From Streptomyces sp. SCSIO 30461 (GTDB lineage: Bacteria > Actinomycetota > Actinomycetes > Streptomycetales > Streptomycetaceae), in NCBI RefSeq assembly GCF_037023745.1, contig NZ_CP146101.1:992001-1056000 (forward strand): a stretch of DNA of 64,000 bases. Reading direction: 5' to 3'. A model generated the notes under the pieces. It had not been told where the DNA came from and ran no database searches. It saw nothing but the letters and a program-made list of their open reading frames with translations. Positions 35,803-43,268 of the stretch are shown here, one piece after another. Made by a program: the position numbers and the translations under genes. How positions within the stretch are numbered: the first letter of the stretch is position 1; each line of letters begins with the position of its first letter.

Positions 35803-37146
35803 ATGACCACAACGGGGGCACACCAGGACTCGGCGGGCACCAGTGCCCGGTCCTGGCTGTGGTGGGGGAGACGGCGCAGTGCGGTGCTGGATGTGGGCCT
35901 GGGGCTCGTGTCCGCTGCGGAGTGTGCGCTGGAGGGGGTGCGCTTCGCGCAGGCGGCAGGGCTTGCGGTGCCGCTCGGGGTGCTCTTCGGGTTGGTCGCC
36001 GGGTCGGTGCTGGTGTTGCGGCGGCGGTGGCCGGCGAGTGTGGTGCTGGTTTCGATCGCGATCACGCCCGCGGAGATGGGCTTCGTGATGGCCATCGTCG
36101 GGCTGTACACGCTCGCCGCGTCCGAGGCGCCGCGGCGGATCATCGTCGCCTTGTCGGGGATGTCCCTGCTGGGGACGTTGATCGTGACGTTTGTGCGGAC
36201 TCGGCAGGACGTGGGGGCGGATTTCGATCCGGGGTTCTGGTACGTGCCGCTGGTGTCGCTTGTCATGTCGGTGGGGCTGACGGCGCCGCCGTTGCTCTTG
36301 GGGCTGTATGTGGGGGCGCGGCGCCGGCTGATGGAGAGTCTGCGGGAGCGGGCGGTCAGTCTTGAGCAGGAGCTGTCGTTGCTGGCGGATCGTGCGGAGC
36401 AGCAGGCTCAGTGGGCGCGTACGGAGGAGCGGACGCGGATCGCGCGTGAGATGCACGACGTGGTGGCGCATCGCGTGAGTCTGATGGTGGTGCATGCGGC
36501 GGCGTTGCAGGCGGTGGCTCTGAAGGATCCGCAGAAGGCGGTGCGGAACGCGGCGCTGGTGGGGGATATGGGCCGGCAGGCGTTGACGGAGTTGCGGGAG
36601 ATGCTGGGCGTGCTGCGTGCGGATGACGCGGGCGGCGCCGGTGGTGTGGCCGGTGGGCGTCCGGCGGCTGTGGGGCGTGCGGTCGCGGCGCCGCCGGTGC
36701 CGCTGGCCGCGGTGCGGGAGGCGGCCGCTGCGGCTGCTGTGGCGGCGGCGGAGGGTCCTTCGCTGGCGGATCTGGAGCCGTTGGTGGAGCAGTCCCGGTT
36801 GGCGGGGATGGCTGTGGAGCTGGTGGTGCAGGGCGAGGTGGGGCGTCCGTATCGCGCGGTGGTGGAGCAGACGGCGTACCGGGTGGTGCAGGAGGCTTTG
36901 ACGAACGTCCACAAGCATGCGGCGGGGGCGCGCACGTGGGTGCGGGTGGCGCATCGTGTGGGAGAGATCGCGATGCAGGTGGAGAACGGCCCGTCGGAGT
37001 GTGGTGTGGCTGATGCCGGTCTGCCGAGTGGCGGCAACGGTCTGGTCGGGATGCGGGAGCGGGTGTCGGCCTTGGGCGGGGTGTTCCTGTCGGGGCCTAC
37101 GGACGCGGGTGGTTTCCGGGTGTCGGCGGTGTTGCCTTCGGCGTGA
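35803..37146 (+). CDS. Sensor histidine kinase (HisKA_3/NarL-partner type) without adjacent regulator
   Basis: 447 residues. Residues ~25-175 hold four to five membrane spans; then a coiled linker and the HisKA_3 dimerisation helix with the phospho-His in 'REMHDVVAHRVSLMVVHA' (~222). A long Ala/Gly-rich insert (~275-325) separates it from the ATPase half, which keeps the N-box 'QEALTNVHKHAAG' (~369), a weak G1, and 'GNGLVGMRERVSALGG' (G2). It should pair with a LuxR-type response regulator, but none is next to it; the orphan regulators in this window are 12-16 kb away. Confidence 0.88.
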   Translation: MTTTGAHQDSAGTSARSWLWWGRRRSAVLDVGLGLVSAAECALEGVRFAQAAGLAVPLGVLFGLVAGSVLVLRRRWPASVVLVSIAITPAEMGFVMAIVGLYTLAASEAPRRIIVALSGMSLLGTLIVTFVRTRQDVGADFDPGFWYVPLVSLVMSVGLTAPPLLLGLYVGARRRLMESLRERAVSLEQELSLLADRAEQQAQWARTEERTRIAREMHDVVAHRVSLMVVHAAALQAVALKDPQKAVRNAALVGDMGRQALTELREMLGVLRADDAGGAGGVAGGRPAAVGRAVAAPPVPLAAVREAAAAAAVAAAEGPSLADLEPLVEQSRLAGMAVELVVQGEVGRPYRAVVEQTAYRVVQEALTNVHKHAAGARTWVRVAHRVGEIAMQVENGPSECGVADAGLPSGGNGLVGMRERVSALGGVFLSGPTDAGGFRVSAVLPSA

Positions 37147-37251
37147 TGGCTCGGCCTGGGTTTGGGCCTGAGCCTGGGGGCGAGGGGCGGTGTGGCGTTC
37201 CTGCGGCGGCGAGTGGCGGTCGGTGGGTCGGCTGGGGCTCGGTACCGGTGG

Positions 37252-37740
37252 TCAGGGGGCGGTGAGCCGGGTCGGCTGGGTTCCGGTGACCAGGGTGCCG
37301 AGCGCGTGGTCGACGGTGGGGCCGAGGTACCAGTCGCCGGTGTGGTCGAGGCTGTAGACGCGCCCTTCGGTGTCGATGGCGAGTACGGCTTGCGCATCGC
37401 CTTCCTCGCCGAGTGGCGCGAGTCGCGTGTCGAGGGCGCGGCCGAGGTCGCCGAGGGTGCGGGCGAGGTGGAGTCCGGCGAGTGGGTCGAAGCGGATGGT
37501 GGTGGGTGCGATCTGGCGGCCCCGTCCGGGCGGGGTGATGTGGAGGGCGCCGAATTCGGCCCAGGCTTCGACAGCGGCGGGGAAGACGCTGTGGCGGTGG
37601 CCGGCTGGGGGTTGGTGGTCGCGTAGCGCGTCGGCCCAGTGCTCGGCTTGCTTGATGTCCCAGCGTCCGGGTTGCCAGCCGGCTTGGCGCAGGGCGGCGT
37701 CGACGGATATGGGGAAGCGGGTGCTGTTGTGCTCGGTCAC
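37252..37740 (-). CDS. SUKH-3 family immunity-like protein
   Basis: 162 residues, all cytoplasmic. The SUKH-3 pattern is visible: 'DAALRQAGWQPGRWD', 'FPAAVEAWAEFGALHITPPG', 'IRFDPLAGLHLARTLGDLGR', 'LAPLGEEGDAQAVLAIDTEG' and 'VYSLDHTGDWYLGPTVDHAL'. SUKH domains are immunity proteins in polymorphic toxin systems, binding nuclease or deaminase toxin domains. It lies 57 bp downstream of a YwqJ-type deaminase on the same strand, the classic partner arrangement. GTG start. Confidence 0.85.
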   Translation of the reverse strand: MTEHNSTRFPISVDAALRQAGWQPGRWDIKQAEHWADALRDHQPPAGHRHSVFPAAVEAWAEFGALHITPPGRGRQIAPTTIRFDPLAGLHLARTLGDLGRALDTRLAPLGEEGDAQAVLAIDTEGRVYSLDHTGDWYLGPTVDHALGTLVTGTQPTRLTAP

Positions 37741-37797
37741 GATCCGGGTCTGCCGTCCTCGTCCTGCTCCTGCTGGTTCTGCTTCTGACTGTGGGGG

Positions 37798-38298
37798 CTA
37801 CTGGGCCGGTTCGACGGTCCGTACGCCGAAATGGTCGAGCATCGCCGCACAGGAGCGGCAGGGGGCCGCGTAGCTGCCGTGGAGAGGGTCGCCGTCCTCG
37901 CGTATGCGGCGAGCGGTGATCTTCGCTTGTTTGAGGGAGCGCCGGGCTTCGCTGTGGGTGAGGGGTTTGCGCTGGGCGCGTCTGGAGCGCGTGGTCTCGG
38001 CGGCGGCGAGGTGGCGGGAGAGCAGGATCGCCTCGGGGCAGCGTCCGGTGAAGCGTTCCCGCTGGCCGCTGGTGAGGGTGTCGATGAAGTCCTGTACCAG
38101 GGGGTGGAGAGTGGGTGGCTGGTCGGCTCTGCCCGCGGTGCAAGTGAGGGTCTCGCCGCGGACGGAGAGGGCTGCCGCGACGGTGGGGAGTATGCCGTCG
38201 CGTCTGAAGCGCGGGATCGGGATGTGCGCGGAGTCGTGTGAGTGGCTCCAGTTGAGCCGTGGGTCACCGGTTGTCGTTCCTGATGGCGCCGTGTGCAT
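37798..38298 (-). CDS. YwqJ-type nucleic-acid/nucleotide deaminase-like protein
   Basis: 166 residues with no signal or membrane segment. The zinc-deaminase signature is present as C87-P-E89 ('TGRCPEAILLS') and P146-C147-R-S-C150 ('YAAPCRSCAAMLDHFGV'), the [HC]xE...PCxxC pattern. The short size and the C-terminal 'FGV' helix are typical of YwqJ toxin-type deaminases. It lacks the long N-terminal delivery modules (LXG, WXG, RHS) of exported toxins. Upstream in the operon of the SUKH-3 gene. Target (DNA, RNA or free base) unknown. Confidence 0.8.
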   Translation of the reverse strand: MHTAPSGTTTGDPRLNWSHSHDSAHIPIPRFRRDGILPTVAAALSVRGETLTCTAGRADQPPTLHPLVQDFIDTLTSGQRERFTGRCPEAILLSRHLAAAETTRSRRAQRKPLTHSEARRSLKQAKITARRIREDGDPLHGSYAAPCRSCAAMLDHFGVRTVEPAQ

Positions 38299-38531
38299 GG
38301 TGCGTCTTCGTCCCTCCCGTGCCGCGACGCCCGCCGTCGCTGTGCACGCCCCCGAGTTGAAGGGACAGCCTGCCAAATGGGACGTGCCGTGTGGAAGCGG
38401 GGTGGTGGAAACGTGTGGTCGTGTCGCGGTGAATCCGGCTGCGGGTCACGTTGCGCTGGCGGGGTGTCACGGAGTGAGTGGAGGGCTCGGGGTGGCGGGG
38501 CGGTGGCGGTGGCACCTGTCGTATCACCGCA

Positions 38532-38537
38532 TAGGCT
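38532..38537 (+). promoter_or_regulatory. -10 hexamer for the nuclease-SUKH operon
   Basis: TAGGCT, 38 bases before the ATG at 38575, which has AGGGGG as ribosome site. The 275-bp divergent region 38299-38574 holds no other clear signal. Confidence 0.4.
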
Positions 38538-38574
38538 GTGGTCAATCAGCCAGATTCAGCAGGGGGCAACCGCC

Positions 38575-39588
38575 ATGACGACAGGTCGGCAAGGGCTGGG
38601 GGTCACTCCCAATCCCCGGGCCGGTGGACACGCCGAGCCGCCGAACTCTGCCTACGCCGGGCAGGTCGTGCACTTCCCGGATCCGGTGAGGGCTGCCCGC
38701 TACCCCTCGGGGGTGCGGGTGGATGAGCGTGGTTATCCGGATTTCTCACCTTTCGCGCGTGCTGCCGCGGAGGTCGCCGATCCGCCTGAGGGTTTCGGGG
38801 TCGATGAACTGCGGCTCACGGACTATGTGTCGGCGAATGCGGCGCTCGCGGCCTCCGGGCACGAGTTGTGGGACACGATTCCGGCGGTGACGACGCCGCA
38901 TGGCTGGACGTGGCATCACGTGGCGGACGGTCGCCGGCTTGAGCTGGTGCCGGTCGAGGTGAAGGCGCTGCTGAGGCATCACGGTGGTGTCGCGACGGCC
39001 GCGGTCGACCATGACAAGCGGGGTACGCGCCCGTTGCAGGAGTTCAGGCCGGTCCATTTCGGGCTGCCGAAGGCGTCGGTCTCCGTGTCCGAGCAGCAGA
39101 TGGCCGGTGCGGAGGAGGACTTGGGCTATCGCCTCCCCGGCGCGTACCGGTCCTTCCTGAAGGCGGCGGGTGGCTGTGCTCCGGTGGGCGTCGGGCTGGA
39201 TGTGAGCCTTGGGCTGCTGATCGACCAGCCGTTCTTCACGGTGCGCGACGAGGCCGCGGTCAATGACCTGGTGTATGTGAACAAGTGCCTGAGGGACCAT
39301 TTGACGAAGGACTACCTGGGTGTCGCATTTGTGCAGGGTGGTCTGCTGGCGGTGAAGGTCCGCGGTAGCGCGTCGGGTTCGGTGTGGTTTTGCGCGTATG
39401 ACGATGCCCGTGACCAGGACGGTTTGTCGGTGAACGAGCGGGTGGAGCGGCTGCTGCTGCCCTGTGGCGAGGATTTCGACGCCTTCCTGTCGCGTCTGGC
39501 GGGTAGTCCGCCGGAGTTGGAGACGGTGGCGAACCTGATGGTGGACGGCGGCTTCGCGCGCGCGGTCCCGGTCGCGGTGGAGGGGTGA
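38575..39588 (+). CDS. WHH-type HNH nuclease fused to SUKH-1 (SMI1/KNR4) domain
   Basis: 337 residues. Residues ~22-140 form an HNH/Endo VII toxin nuclease of the LHH/WHH group: 'NSAYAGQVVHFP', 'YPSGVRVDERGYPDFSPFA', 'LTDYVSANAAL', then 'PHGWTWHHVADGRRLELVPV' (W113-H114-H115) and 'LRHHGGVA' (H135-H136). Residues ~170-310 are a SUKH-1 domain: 'AEEDLGYRLPGAYRSFLKAA', 'GGCAPVG', 'DYLGVAFVQGGLLAVKVRGS', 'GSVWFCAYDD'. Toxin-type nuclease and immunity-type domain are thus joined in one chain. The ATG at 38575 follows AGCAGGGGG. Seven bases separate it from the next gene. Confidence 0.85.
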   Translation: MTTGRQGLGVTPNPRAGGHAEPPNSAYAGQVVHFPDPVRAARYPSGVRVDERGYPDFSPFARAAAEVADPPEGFGVDELRLTDYVSANAALAASGHELWDTIPAVTTPHGWTWHHVADGRRLELVPVEVKALLRHHGGVATAAVDHDKRGTRPLQEFRPVHFGLPKASVSVSEQQMAGAEEDLGYRLPGAYRSFLKAAGGCAPVGVGLDVSLGLLIDQPFFTVRDEAAVNDLVYVNKCLRDHLTKDYLGVAFVQGGLLAVKVRGSASGSVWFCAYDDARDQDGLSVNERVERLLLPCGEDFDAFLSRLAGSPPELETVANLMVDGGFARAVPVAVEG

Positions 39589-39595
39589 CAGCCGG

Positions 39596-42055
39596 ATGGT
39601 GACGTTCGCGCAGGCGCAGGAGCGCGCTGAGGAGTGGGTCAACGGCGACGTGTCCGCCCAGCTGCACCGCGAGGTACGCGTCAGGGAGTTCGAACTGGGC
39701 TTCGTGGTATGGGCGGAGGACCGCGCCGATGGCCCGACGTCGGACGGCGGTCGGCAGCGGCTGGTGATCGCCCGCGACAGCGGGGAGGCCACGCTGTGGC
39801 CCGGCCTGCCGGTGGGCGAGGTGATCCGGCGCTACGAGGAGGAGTACGGCGTTCCGCGGGGTGAGGAGCCTCCGGCTGCCGCTTCGCCTGAGCGTATCGA
39901 TCTGAACCAGACGTCGTTCATGCTGAGTCCGCCCGAGTGGCTTCAGGAAGCGGCGCACAGTCTGGGCATCCCGGATCAGCGGAGTGATGCCGATGGGACG
40001 TCGGCGGCTTCCGGCAGTGGCGGCGGCGGTGCGGGCGACCCCGCGCAGGCGCCGCCGGTGGCGGGGGGTGCGGACCTGGAGCCGACCGGGTCGGACCGGG
40101 TGCCGCCCGCACCGGCTCCCGGACCGGTACCGGCTCCCGTGCCCGCCTCGACTGCCGATGCGACTCCTTGGGCGGGGACGGATACGAGTTCCCGCCCCGG
40201 TGAGGCCGCTGACGGCACCGACGGGTCGGTGCCGTTGCCCGAGACGGTGTTCGCTCCGCCGTTGTCGGGTTCCGATGACGATGACGTACCGCCGCCTTCG
40301 GTCGGCGCGGATCTGCCGACCGCGTTGATGTCCGGTGGCAGCGGGCTGCCGCCGACCGCGGTGACCCCTGCGTACGACGTGCCGGGGCGGCAGGGTGCTC
40401 AGCCCCTGAGGGACCAGCCGGGCCGGCCGGGTGAGCCCGTGGACCAGCCGCCCGCGTCCGGGGCGCCTGCCACCCGGGCCGCCGGCGATATCGCCGACGC
40501 CGCCACCAGCAAGGCCGTGCTCCCGCCGCGCGGTACGCGTACCGCGCGCGGCGGGGAGATGACGCCTCCGCCACCGGCTCCTCCCGGCATGCCCGGTGCG
40601 CGGCCGGTCGCCGCCCCGGGGGGGCCGCCGCCCGGGGCTCCCGTCGACGACGGTTACGTTCCGACGCAGATGGTGCCGCGGCAGGTGCCGGATGGCCCGC
40701 GGTCGGCTCAGCCGCCCGGACCGCCCGGACCGCCCGGACCGCCCGGACCGCCCGGACCGCCGGGTGCTCCCGGTACTCCGCCAGGTGTGCACCACGCGGC
40801 GACGATGCTGGCCAACCCGAGTCCGAACCCGGTGCACGGCGGTCCTGGCGTGCCCCAGCCTCCGGGGCCTCCTGCCACGCCGTCCGTTCCCGGTACTCCG
40901 CCCGGCGGCGTCCACCACGAGGCGACGGTACTGGCGAACCCGAACCCGAACCCGGGCCCGAACCCGAGTCCGTACCCGGTGCAGGGCCCGCCGCCCATGG
41001 CTCCGGCTCCCGCACCGCCCCCGTATCCGCAGCCCCAGCCCCCCGCCGCGTACGGGTATCCGCAGCAGCCTCCGGCCGGTCTGCCGACCGTCGGCCCCGG
41101 CTACCAGGCCGTGCTGCGCTACCGTGCGCCCGACGGATCCGAGCAGCAGCTGATCCGCCGCTCCGCGCCGGGTACTCCGCACCCGGAGTGGCAGATCTAC
41201 CACGAGCTGCGCGCCATGAACGTGCCCAACGACCAAGTGCTCGAACTGCACACCGAGCTGGAGTCCTGTGAGCTGCCCGGTGGCTACTGCGCCCGGATGA
41301 TCCGGGAGACCTGGCCGCAGGCGCGGATCACCAGCATCGCCTCGTATGGCAGGGACCATGCGAGCCGCCAGGGCGGGATGCGGCAGCTGCTCACCCACCA
41401 AGGCGAGCTGCACCAGGTCGCGGACGGTCCGGCGCGCCCGGTGCCGGTGCGTGCGCCGCTGCCGCCGGTGCAGCCGGCTCCCCCGCTGCCGCCGGAGGGG
41501 ATCGCGCAGGAACTGGCGGGGACGTTCGGCCCGCAGGGCGTCTGCCGGTTCGACCAGCGGGCGGTTTCCCGCCAGGGCGTGCCGGATCTGGTGGCGCGCA
41601 CTCTGGTGTGGGCGGGTCTGCCGGCGGACTTCGGGCCGTTCTTCTGGGCGCAGCCGGCTCAGCCGGTGGTGCCGACGCTGGCTGAGCTGGCCCAGCAGCG
41701 CCAGGTGCGGCCTGCGTCGGACGCCGCCTCGTATCTGGTGGTCGGTACCGATTTCGGCAAGGCGATCTGCGTCCAGTACGGCACCGCGCACATCGTCGCG
41801 GTTCCGGTGGAGGCGGGTCCCGGCGGTCAGCCGGTGGCCCCGCAGTTCGTGAACAGCGGTCTGCCCGAGTTCACTCGCTGTCTGGCGATGCTGGGCCGGA
41901 TGTGGCGGCTGCGGTTCGGGCTTGATCCGGCGCAGGCGGGCCGCTGGACGGTCGACTTCCAGGCGCAGCTCGCCGCGCTCGATCCGGCGGCGCTGTCGTC
42001 GCCGGAGAGCTGGTGGTCCGTGCTGCTGGAACAGATGTGGGACGGACTGATCTGA
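39596..42055 (+). CDS. Three-part protein: small N-terminal domain, collagen-like linker, deaminase-like domain, SUKH-4-like domain
   Basis: 819 residues. Residues 1-85 form a small alpha/beta domain like YrhB/Imm35 ('LHREVRVREFELGFVVWAED', 'GEATLWPGLPVGEVIRRYEE'). Residues ~86-500 are disordered and Pro/Gly/Ala-rich, including a PGPPGPPGPP collagen-like run (~378-390) and a repeated 'HHxATxLANPxPNP' segment. Residues ~500-600 look like an SCP1.201-type deaminase: 'TPHPEWQIYHEL' (HxE), 'ELHTELESCELPGGYCARMI' (C-x6-C) and 'YGRDHASRQGGMRQLL'. Residues ~635-819 resemble SUKH-4 ('FGPQGVCRFDQ', 'LVVGTDFGKAICVQYGTAHI', 'VNSGLPEFTRCLAMLGRMW'). No secretion signal. ATG start with GAGGGG ahead; transcribed with the nuclease-SUKH gene. 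Confidence 0.78.
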   Translation: MVTFAQAQERAEEWVNGDVSAQLHREVRVREFELGFVVWAEDRADGPTSDGGRQRLVIARDSGEATLWPGLPVGEVIRRYEEEYGVPRGEEPPAAASPERIDLNQTSFMLSPPEWLQEAAHSLGIPDQRSDADGTSAASGSGGGGAGDPAQAPPVAGGADLEPTGSDRVPPAPAPGPVPAPVPASTADATPWAGTDTSSRPGEAADGTDGSVPLPETVFAPPLSGSDDDDVPPPSVGADLPTALMSGGSGLPPTAVTPAYDVPGRQGAQPLRDQPGRPGEPVDQPPASGAPATRAAGDIADAATSKAVLPPRGTRTARGGEMTPPPPAPPGMPGARPVAAPGGPPPGAPVDDGYVPTQMVPRQVPDGPRSAQPPGPPGPPGPPGPPGPPGAPGTPPGVHHAATMLANPSPNPVHGGPGVPQPPGPPATPSVPGTPPGGVHHEATVLANPNPNPGPNPSPYPVQGPPPMAPAPAPPPYPQPQPPAAYGYPQQPPAGLPTVGPGYQAVLRYRAPDGSEQQLIRRSAPGTPHPEWQIYHELRAMNVPNDQVLELHTELESCELPGGYCARMIRETWPQARITSIASYGRDHASRQGGMRQLLTHQGELHQVADGPARPVPVRAPLPPVQPAPPLPPEGIAQELAGTFGPQGVCRFDQRAVSRQGVPDLVARTLVWAGLPADFGPFFWAQPAQPVVPTLAELAQQRQVRPASDAASYLVVGTDFGKAICVQYGTAHIVAVPVEAGPGGQPVAPQFVNSGLPEFTRCLAMLGRMWRLRFGLDPAQAGRWTVDFQAQLAALDPAALSSPESWWSVLLEQMWDGLI

Positions 42056-42135
42056 GTGGCTGCCCGTAGGCATGGCCGCCCGAGAACAAGGCTGTCCGGG
42101 TACATGGCCGGATGGGGGTCTGACGGCGTGCCGTC

Positions 42136-42175
42136 CTGACGTGCTGACGTGCTGACGTGCTGACGTGCTGACGTG
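42136..42175. repeat. Five tandem copies of CTGACGTG
   Basis: An 8-bp unit repeated five times without error, just before the hairpin at 42181-42225 and after the SUKH-4 gene. Confidence 0.9.
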
Positions 42176-42180
42176 CACGG

Positions 42181-42225
42181 ACGAAGGGCGTCCGAACCGC
42201 ATCGCGCGGATCGGGCGCCCTTCGT
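42181..42225. terminator. Bidirectional terminator between SUKH-4 gene and truncated symporter
   Basis: ACGAAGGGCGTCCGA pairs with TCGGGCGCCCTTCGT (15 bp, one G-U type mismatch) around a 15-base loop; flanking bases extend pairing. Confidence 0.8.
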
Positions 42226-42240
42226 CGTCTGACGTCGTCG

Positions 42241-43146
42241 TGCGGCGGCCCCGAAGCCGATCACGGCGATCAGCAGGCAGGTGACGACGACGGTGGACAC
42301 GGCCCACGACATGGAGCGGCGTACGGCGGTGGCGCTGCGGGCGATGGACATACGCATGGTGATGTGCGGCAGTACCGCCGCGCCGAGTACGACGGTCAGC
42401 TGTGCGCTGATCATGTCGAGTCCGCCGTCGAACTGGAGCCCGGAGGTGAGGTAGGCGTCTCCGGCACCGCTGCCCTTGGCTGCCGCGTCGAGCAGCGCGG
42501 GCAGGCTGAAGTCGAAGCGGTCGAGCACGAGTGCGGCGATCGCGGTGGCGGCGCCGAGCAGGACGACGGTCTTGACGATCTGGATGAACGCGGTGCCCTT
42601 CATCCCGCCGATCGCCGCATACGCGATCATCAGGATGCCGAGGCAGACGATGGACCCGGTCTTGAAGCCGTCCGAGTGGAAGCCCAGGACGAAGGCGAGC
42701 AGGTCTCCGGCGCCCGCGAGCTGGAAGACCACCAGCGGGAGCAGCGCGGCGAGAGTGACGGCGCTCGCGGTGATCCGTACGGCGGGCCCGGGGGTGCGGC
42801 GGGTGAAGACGTCGCCCATGGTGAAGCGGCCCGCGTTCCGAAGTGGTCCGGCGAGCAGGAACATCATCAGCACCAGGGAGAGCACGGTGCTGAGGGCGAG
42901 GGTCAGCCCGTCGTAGCCGGTGAGGGCGATCACTCCGATGGTGGCGAGCACCGTGGACGCGGAGATGTAGTCGCCGGCGATGGCGAGTCCGCTCTGCACG
43001 GGGCTGAGGGAGCGGTAGCCGGTGTAGAACCCGCCGAGGTCGTCCCGGTCGGGGCCGGTCATCACGCACAGCAGCAGAGTGACGGTGACAACGGCGACGA
43101 ACGCGACGAACGACATGGTCTGGGCGTCTGAGCCGAAGCTGGTCAT
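42241..43146 (-). pseudogene. Truncated solute:sodium symporter (SSS, ActP-like)
   Basis: From the ATG at 43146 about 300 codons read a clean SSS permease: 'GFYTGYRSLSPVQSGLAIAG' and 'DYISASTVLATIGVIALTGY' (core spans), 'GRFTMGDVFTRRTP', 'FQLAGAGDLLAFVLGF', 'IAYAAIGGMKGTAFIQIVKT', 'MISAQLTVVLGAAVLPHITM'. It stops at 'VIGFGAAA' (42241), after which the frame runs into non-homologous sequence; roughly the last 200-240 residues of a ~540-residue family are lost. The ATG overlaps the stop of an upstream gene remnant. It cannot make a full transporter. Confidence 0.8.
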
Positions 43147-43245
43147 GCGTGCGCACCTCCCGCGGCCTGCGCGGCCTTGTCCCTGATGGCGGCGGCGAGC
43201 GGGTCGACGCGGTGCCGGGCGATCCGTTGTGTGGGGTGCGTATGC
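43143..43245 (-). pseudogene. C-terminal remnant of small symporter-associated membrane protein
   Basis: The frame ending in a TGA at 43143-43145, overlapping the symporter ATG (ATGA), reads 'TQRIARHRVDPLAAAIRDKA' and 'AQAAGGAHA' with strong G/C third positions. This looks like the C-terminal tail of the DUF485-type small gene that normally precedes such symporters. Its membrane part is missing: the MFS gene ends only ~25 bp upstream. Confidence 0.5.
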
Positions 43246-43268
43246 GCTGTGCGGGTCCCGGCGGCCCG

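Noticed and set aside
35227..36954. 575-codon minus-strand frame over the histidine kinase
   Set aside because: His/Arg/Pro-rich shadow of the kinase gene with reversed codon bias.
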